A stretch of DNA of 63,866 nucleotides from Termitomyces sp. T153 (taxonomy: Eukaryota; Basidiomycota; Agaricomycetes; Agaricales; Lyophyllaceae): NCBI GenBank assembly GCA_018296165.2, contig JACKQL020000190.1:1-63866 (forward strand), written 5' to 3'. Within the stretch, counting starts at the first letter, position 1. Each line of letters opens with the position of its first letter. Below, piece by piece: positions 58,100-63,866 of the stretch. The notes beneath the pieces are model-generated. The model saw nothing but the letters and a program-made list of their open reading frames with translations, ran no database searches and was not told the DNA's origin. A program made the position numbers and the translations under genes.

Positions 58100-58588
58100 T
58101 CAGGGAATAAGGTCTTCGAGGCACTCCTCACATGCCACAGGCTATCCAAACGCAGAGATTACATGAAAGAACCATTTCAAGAAATACTCAATACTTACAA
58201 AATCGGCTCCAGCCTCGAAGGCGTCAACGACGCATTGAGCATCGGCACTGAGATCTAGCACGAAATGTCAGTTGTGTGGAACATACAGAGAAGAACTGAA
58301 TCCAACTTACCATCTCCGGAGGCAGCTTCAGCACATGATTCCACTAGAGACAAACGGACTCAGATTCATGTTTTCATTGATAACTTATATTATAGGACGG
58401 ACCCGTAGAAGCGAGGGAAGTAACACAAGCTACGATTTGGCAGAATTAGGTTGGTGTCATAATCAAGCACTGGAAGTGCTTAACGTACTATCGATGTCGC
58501 ACCACGAAGGCATGGAAACATGGCCCGAAGGAATAGCGAAGACAGTGTTGATTATCGCGAAAATACTGATCACAAAGACAGATTGCAT
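58100..58588 (-). CDS. Small secreted six-cysteine protein, five exons
   Basis: Minus-strand gene with coding exons 58588-58489, 58429-58403, 58343-58311, 58254-58199 and 58141-58100; introns of 59, 59, 56 and 57 nt with GTACGT, GTCCGT, GTAAGT and GTAAGT donors and TAG acceptors. The spliced frame codes 85 residues without a break. Residues 1-18 (MQSVFVISIFAIINTVFA) are a typical signal peptide. The mature part has six Cys at 30, 35, 46, 61, 76 and 79 in the pattern CX4CX10CX14CX14CX2C, with LASTVESCAEAA and FPVACEEC, like small secreted proteins of Agaricomycetes and perhaps the fungal calcium-binding (CBP1-like) family. Role unknown; secretion is inferred from the signal peptide. Intron 2 has an alternative 41-nt version; I chose the one that keeps the family spacing. 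Confidence 0.75.
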
Positions 58589-59430
58589 CTTGAGTAATCA
58601 CAAGTGGGATGGAAGGATTATAAGGTCTAGCCAAAGGCCAGGTTCAAAAGGACGAAGGGGTGAAGATAGCTTTCCAAAACTCGAAGCTATTTAACATTTT
58701 CTAGATGACAGCCATCACGACGGAGTGGAGACATCAGTCATTTGCTCGAGGCAAAATGACAGATGCAATCACACTCTCATGTCCTGAGTATATCAGACAG
58801 AACTTAGAGGGTGGAAGTATCTTATGCACACAATAACTCTTGTAAAGAGGGAAGGAAAATCACCTGCAGTATATATTTTCAATGTGATGCTGATTTTGGT
58901 ATTCCATGGCTCTTGTTTTTTTGCCATTATTATAGCTTCTTCCGCACAGAAAGTGGTTACTGCCAGTCGCTATCCTCGGAAACGCTAGAATATTGTCAAC
59001 CTCCTGTCACACTTGTATATTTGTATCTGACAGAAGGTATGTATGGCATGGATTTGTGGGCCACGGTCACAGGTGATGGATCGAGGGCATATATAGATCA
59101 GCCGAATCCTTCTTTCTGATAGATAGTGTCACGAAGCAAAAAGGAATGGGTGGCTAGTCAATAAATATTTGACTCTTCGTGATGTAGATGGAATCGAAAC
59201 TCCATCTGCGCATCAACATGTCCCCCGGTGTAGAATATCCAAAATGGACCTCTTAGCATGCCAAAATTAGTGACCCTCCCTCAAAATGTATCATTTCTTC
59301 CTGAAAGTCTGAGAATATTCTCAGATTTGTTAGGTTAAAACAAGATCTCTTTACACAACCAATGAAAGAGTTTTCGAGGTCACAGCGATCGCATGGAGAA
59401 CCTAGAGAGGAGGAGTGAGAGGAACATGTT
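58589..59430. other. Upstream region of the secreted-protein gene, nothing else recognised
   Basis: CpG present. The ORF at 58811-59119 has no recognisable feature. A minus-strand TATATATG near 59090 is too distant to be an obvious promoter of the gene. Confidence 0.35.
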
Positions 59431-59439
59431 TTACTAGGG

Positions 59440-60105
59440 GACTTCCGCTCTCACTACTCATTTCTGAGCCAACAAATGTCTTTACAGGACCTATCACAAT
59501 TGAATATACACCCACAGGACGTTCTACCTATTGGGTGGTACATGCAAGAAAGAAAAGAAGTAATCAATAAAGTGCACAGTACAGAGTTCCTGTGGCTGGA
59601 AGAATTCAAACTAGTGCACCAGACAATGTTGCAGAACCAGGCATTTGCATGGGACAATTCAGAGAGGGGACAGTTTTCCAACTCATTTTTCCTACCCATT
59701 GCAATACCTGTTATAGCACAAATGCCTCAGGCACTTATAAACATGCATATAGTACCAGGACTGTATGAGGAAGTGTGTTATATCATAAAGAAGAAGATAT
59801 ACTGGAGTGTATGAGCTATCAAACTTGTCATATTGCTTGTAGTAGTTTACCATTTCTCAAGTTGGGAACAGTTTATGCATTGTATGTAGCTTAGAATCAT
59901 TGAAGAAAGTGACTTTTGTACACTCAGGATTACTATCTACTACAGTTTACTTAGCTAGCCATTTTGCAGGAAGAGTCTTATGAAGGCATGTTCAATTTTT
60001 ATGTCAGTAATGATGGAAGAATCCTGGCAGCTTCCTGGTGGGACTTGATTCCATTTCAGAGACCAGTGACATTACCCATGGGATGGACAAACTCAGTACC
60101 AATAT
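59440..60105 (+). pseudogene. Gypsy pol fragment (pre-RT linker and RT start), third lineage
   Basis: EEFKLVHQTMLQNQAFAWD, then GQFSNSFFLPIAIPVI and IVPGLYEEVCYIIKKKI correspond to the linker and start of RT in a common basidiomycete gypsy lineage, followed across frame changes by HFAGR and TLPMGWTNSVP at 60070-60105. It lacks the YLDD part. Distinct from A-G. Confidence 0.65.
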
Positions 60106-60203
60106 TGTAACGGAGCGCCCATTACTTATTCTATTACTTACTATATAATAATTATTCTATTATTATTATTATGTGGTAGCATCACATGATGCTATATATA
60201 CAA
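60106..60203. other. AT-rich junction, possible LTR start
   Basis: TGTAACGGAGCGCCC could be an LTR 5' end that cut the pol fragment, followed by ATT microsatellite-like sequence. Too short to assign. Confidence 0.3.
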
Positions 60204-61066
60204 GTCAAAGGTCTGATTGCTAAGTGTTAGTACCACTTAGTGATACCATAAATGAGATTGTAGATATCTCATTACTCAGGCTACTTTCTCTAATTTCTTT
60301 CTCTTTAGTGTAGTTTAGTGTCCAAAAATTGTCCAACATGATCTTCAAAGTGTATGAGTAATAAGGGAACAGAAGGTGGAGGAGACTTTGATTTATTGAT
60401 GATTTTAAATCTTCAAGTATATTCAAGATGATCTATGATCTATTGAATGATAATCAGTTGGAAGAGTTGGAATATTGAAAACCTAACCAAGTGAAGTGAG
60501 GTTTGGGCTGGATTTCAGCATTATTTCAAAATAATGGAATACTTATGAAGGAAGGTTCATTTGACTGAGTGAAATATAATTGAAATCATAGTAAAGAGTG
60601 ACATTTACTGGCATTGACAATGACAGGAATATCAACACATTGATTTAGAAAAAGAAAGACCAAAGTCAGCATAGTGAAAGAGATGAGTGGGAAAGCTCCA
60701 TTAATATGATAATCTTGATTACTTTATTGAGGAACTCTTATCAATAACATGAAAGACAAACTGAGGTTGAGTTTGGATCTCAGCATTGGGTTGGCAAAAT
60801 ACAAAGACCTAACTGAACATAGTGAGGTTGGGTCAGGATCTCAGCATTGAGTTGATGAAATACAAAGACCTGACTGAATGTAGTGAGGTTGGGTCTGGAT
60901 CTCAGCATTGAGTTGACAAAATACAAAGACCTAACTGAATGTAGTGAGGTTGGGTCTGGATCTCAGCATTGAGTTTGTAATACAAGGACCTAACAAACAA
61001 AGTGAGGTTGGGTCTGGGATGAAGCAAGAGCTACAGGCCTGTGCCAAAAGCACAGACCATAGCTTG
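60204..61066 (+). mobile_element. 3' part of an H2-like Helitron
   Basis: Collinear with H2 from about 37478 to its 3' end, including the tandem array and hairpin (CTGTGC-CAAAA-GCACAG) and end ...ATAGCTTG. The 5' part is missing. Confidence 0.8.
60780..61020 (+). repeat. Subterminal 60-bp tandem array, third Helitron copy
   Basis: About four units with the GTGAGGTTGGGTC core. Confidence 0.8.
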
Positions 61067-61310
61067 TCTATATGTTATGCAACAACTCCTGGGAAAGTGG
61101 CTGTACCTATATGACAATTTTTCTGCTGACTAAAATTTGTCAGCACTGACAAATGCTGACAAATTTCAACCCTTTTATGGTAATATAATCAGATTTGGCT
61201 GTTTTTATGCTCTTCAGATAGATTTTTTACCAAAATAAATACAGCAGACAACTTTAATAAATGTATACTATCATTTGACCATGTGTGAAAGGTGCCAGAT
61301 AGTCTGCAGG
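61067..61310 (+). mobile_element. 5' end of Helitron H3, head-to-tail with the preceding copy
   Basis: TCTATATGTTATGCAACAACTCCTGGGAAAGTGGCTG matches the 5' ends of H1 and H2 and follows the previous Helitron end without a gap. Cut at 61311 by the LTR of element F. First 20 bases are the diagnostic part. Confidence 0.7.
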
Positions 61311-62458
61311 TGTCACGACCCATTCCCTGGACCCCCGCACATCACCCAACAACCCCCCACCCCCCCAGAACCTCCTCTGATGCCTTGCCAAACTTCCACA
61401 GTGCTCTGCACCTACTCCAGCTAACTCCGACGCATCCTCGGCTAACTCCAACACCCTCCTGGCCAACTCTGACATCTTCCCTGCAGTTGGCAATGCTTCT
61501 CCTGGATCTCCTGAGCCCCTGGGACCATTCCCCCACCATGCCTGACCCCATTACACATCATCAATTCGACACCCTGGTTCCTCTGACTTACTTTGGAGTA
61601 TCATGATGACCTCAGAACAGCCCGCATCACCAATTGATCCCATCAACATATCAACGTGGCCTGCCCTCCAATCGTAACTGACACCCATTGACTCTGTTGA
61701 GCTCCACCAAGCCCTGCCACCACAGCCAACATTCCCCAGAGCTCTCCAGTAGTCAGTATATAAGATGTAGAGTAGCTCTTTGTACTCTAGTCTTGATATT
61801 GCTTAACATTACCTATGGTCTGATTGTTTCTCTCTCATGTTTTGTGTTCCATGTCTCATTTTCTTACTCTCAGTCTCCTGGTCTTGTCTCATCTCTATTC
61901 TGTTATTGTTTTTGTTATTGTTTTGTATCTCCACCTGAATCTATTCTCATTCTTGTCTCAATCTTGTCTTGACTCCATCTCATTTCATTCAACTCCATCT
62001 TGTCTCATTTGATCTGTCCCATCCATTGTGTTCCTATCTTTCCCAACCTTAATGCCTTTGCAAACCCCACAATTACAATTATGAATCCCAGACACTCTTT
62101 AACCAACTCTGGACCTCGCTACATGCTTGGCTCTGAACTCTATTGACCTCTGTTGATCCCCCATCAAACTCTGGCTCCACTTCCATCACTCATGTAGCCT
62201 CCGCCTCCTCCACACCCACAATACTCACATACAGACTTGTGCCTGAACCCTGCCAAGCCTGTCCCCCTTCCCCTCAGCTCATCCCCTACTCCTCTGGACC
62301 TCCCCAGACTTGCTCAGATCAATCTCCACCAACTATCCTCACAAGTCCCCAGTATTTGGGACACCTCCAAATGCCCAGTTGTCAGTGCAGGGAATCATGT
62401 CTGCCTAGTAAGGACTTGCCCAGTGTAGCTGAGCCCCTGTGGTCAGCAGAACCTGACA
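61311..62458 (+). mobile_element. 5' LTR of element F
   Basis: 1148 bp, TGTCACGACCC...CCTGACA. TATATAA at 61757-61763 and transcript-start motif AGTCTTGATATT at 61789-61800. Confidence 0.85.
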
Positions 62459-62459
62459 T

Positions 62460-62471
62460 AATATCAAGACT
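62460..62471 (+). promoter_or_regulatory. Self-priming PBS of element F
   Basis: AATATCAAGACT, one base inside the LTR, fully complementary (12 of 12) to AGTCTTGATATT at 61789-61800. Confidence 0.7.
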
Positions 62472-62490
62472 CTACCTTACCCCATTTGTG

Positions 62491-63866
62491 ATGTGCATGC
62501 TAGCTCTGCACACACATTTGCCAAACACTTCCAATGTCTATGGTTGACCCATGCCTGGAAACCCTTATGATTCATATGGCCCTGCCCAATCCAGTTACAC
62601 CCATACAATGGCTCTCTCCATGGACACCCTCCCCACCCATGCCCAACCCTACACCACTCCCACAGACCATCTCCCACCCTTCCCCACCCTCTCTGCCAGC
62701 CTGCTTCCTGCAAAGGTCGACCCCACATCACCAGCAGCAGCAACCCATAATAATTAACCCAATGATAACAAACTTCTCTGGCACCACACCTCCACTCCTC
62801 CAACAACAATAACACAAACCCACCACAAAAAATCACCCATTGCATGAAGATTGCCAACCCCACCAGAACAATGACAAGACCACTGAGAATGCACTTCCCC
62901 AAAGCCCGCCTTTGGATCCACCAACCCACAAGCAACTCTGCAAGCTGTCAGGATGAACCCAGCAAGTCCCCGACAGCATCGTAACCCAATAGCAGAACCC
63001 CACTACCATGCCAGCAGACCATCCAACTCTCACCTGCACCCACCCCCAAGAAACTCCACCCTCCCACACTAGCTCCACCATCATCAGAATCAAGCTCAAG
63101 CCAGTAACCCCACCAACAACAGAGCAAGATCTCAAGACCAATGCTATGCCCAACCCCAGAAACCACTTCCAGAGTCAGTTAGAACCCCTTGGTCAACTCA
63201 GCCATTACCTCCACCCAACAATTAGAAGGACCCCAATGCCTCCAACAACTCCGGAACAAGACCAAGAAATTCCCAAGCCCCAAGATGGCCAAGAAAGGAA
63301 GGAACCCACACCTCTGCCCGCTGACTTGAGAACACACTCCAAAAGCACTCCCTCAACCTCCACAAAGTCACCCGGATAAATCACAATGCCCTGACTCGCA
63401 ATAAGGGACCATCCTGGGCACCCCTGCAACTACTCTGGAACCCTTGCCCACTATGTTGACAACTTCCCCCATTTGATCCAGAACCTCCAACATTGAAAAC
63501 ACTCAATGGTAACCCCCTCCACACACTGCCATCAGACAAGAACTCCACCACCAAACTACACCACCTCCAGCAAAAGAACCCCCAGCATCAGAATTGCCCT
63601 GGCAGAACAAACTATAGGAGAAAAGAGGATCCCACATGAAGTAGTTCCCCGGAGTACTCTGAACTCACTGACATGTTCATATAAGGGAGGGGGAAGCCCC
63701 ACCATCATCCCCAAAACCCTCGATCAACCCTCTTGAGCTCCAAAAACCCCCAACAATAAAGAACATATGCTCTGATGTCCCTAGAGGGCTTGCCCACCAA
63801 ATGACTCAAGTGAGCTTGATGGCTCAAATGATGCTGCACCAGATCAAGGCCACCCTGACCAACCCC
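62491..63866 (+). pseudogene. Element F gag start and D-like internal region
   Basis: ATG 62491 (MCMLALHTHLPNTSNVYG), TGA 62545, then the same frame continues MPGNPYDSYGPAQ, equivalent to D, C and J gag starts. Further on, Pro/Thr-rich stretches align with the minus strand of D to about 14250. GAAGTAGTTCCCC...GACATGTTCAT at 63640-63683 is the remnant of the RT-proximal pol. No enzyme domain. Runs off the window. Confidence 0.65.

Larger units (their letters stand above)
61311..63866 (+). mobile_element. Element F: D-like non-autonomous gypsy, off the right window edge
   Basis: 5' LTR 61311-62458, PBS, gag start and leader, then the same internal-deletion junction as D near 63640-63690. CpG-depleted, so older than D. 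The antisense gene and 3' LTR, if present, lie beyond the window. Confidence 0.8.

Noticed and set aside
60106..60203. TGTAACGGAGCGCCC as the start of a complete LTR
   Set aside because: Only about 100 bp precede Helitron-homologous sequence and no matching LTR end is present.

Overview
This is eukaryotic, very probably Basidiomycota (Agaricomycetes) DNA, and almost all of it is a transposon graveyard. The evidence is chromodomain-type Ty3/gypsy retrotransposons, a Helitron whose Rep-helicase gene has a 50-nt intron, a Tad-like LINE remnant, a copia remnant, fungal-style 56-59 nt introns, and massive C-to-T decay at CpG. I recognise only one gene that looks intact: a five-exon small secreted cysteine-rich protein at 58100-58588 (-). 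There is also one tRNA-Ser(CGA)-like gene at 57261-57349 (-).

Layout. 1-2862: minus-strand LTR element J, broken by a solo LTR (210-1379, target duplication CCTTT). 2863-5384: plus-strand gypsy pol relic A. 5385-38810: gypsy element B, a nest. Element C (7181-24076, duplication CCTAT) sits inside B gag, and element D (10366-16459, minus, duplication CAACC) sits inside C gag. Two head-to-tail Helitrons, H1 (28347-35887, with Rep-helicase) and H2 (35888-38517, non-coding), split the 3' LTR of B. 38811-50146: relics of a second B-like family (E, G, E2), carrying solo LTRs and a 203-bp CACTA-like MITE. 50147-53868: LINE ORF1 remnant, B-type LTR fragment, copia LTR plus gag, and another gypsy LTR. 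53869-54395: 76-bp satellite. 54400-59430: CpG-containing island with unidentified ORFs, an LTR-like block, the tRNA and the secreted-protein gene. 59440-60105: another gypsy pol fragment. 60204-61310: second Helitron tail-to-head junction. 61311-end: element F, a plus-strand relative of D that runs off the window.

Most interesting content. C and D, although D lacks reverse transcriptase and integrase, both carry a homologous gene on the strand opposite to gag-pol. Its ATG lies 211-214 bp from the 3' LTR, and it encodes a coiled-coil protein with a shared WLANE / LLDGASAA / RLLAGH signature. The gypsy elements appear to be self-primed (Tf1/sushi style): the sequence just inside the 5' LTR is complementary to the predicted RNA 5' end, with a co-varying base in D. 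C carries two successive retropepsin-like domains. In C pol and the first three Rep-domain breaks of H1, every in-frame stop is a TGA that one CGA-to-TGA transition explains, so methylation/deamination decay rather than recoding is the likely cause.

LTR divergence gives relative age: D about 1 percent, B about 7 percent, and C about 8 percent in its first 400 bp, nearly all transitions. The nesting order (B, then C, then D) is set by insertion, not by these figures. No gypsy, copia or LINE element in the window looks autonomous today.
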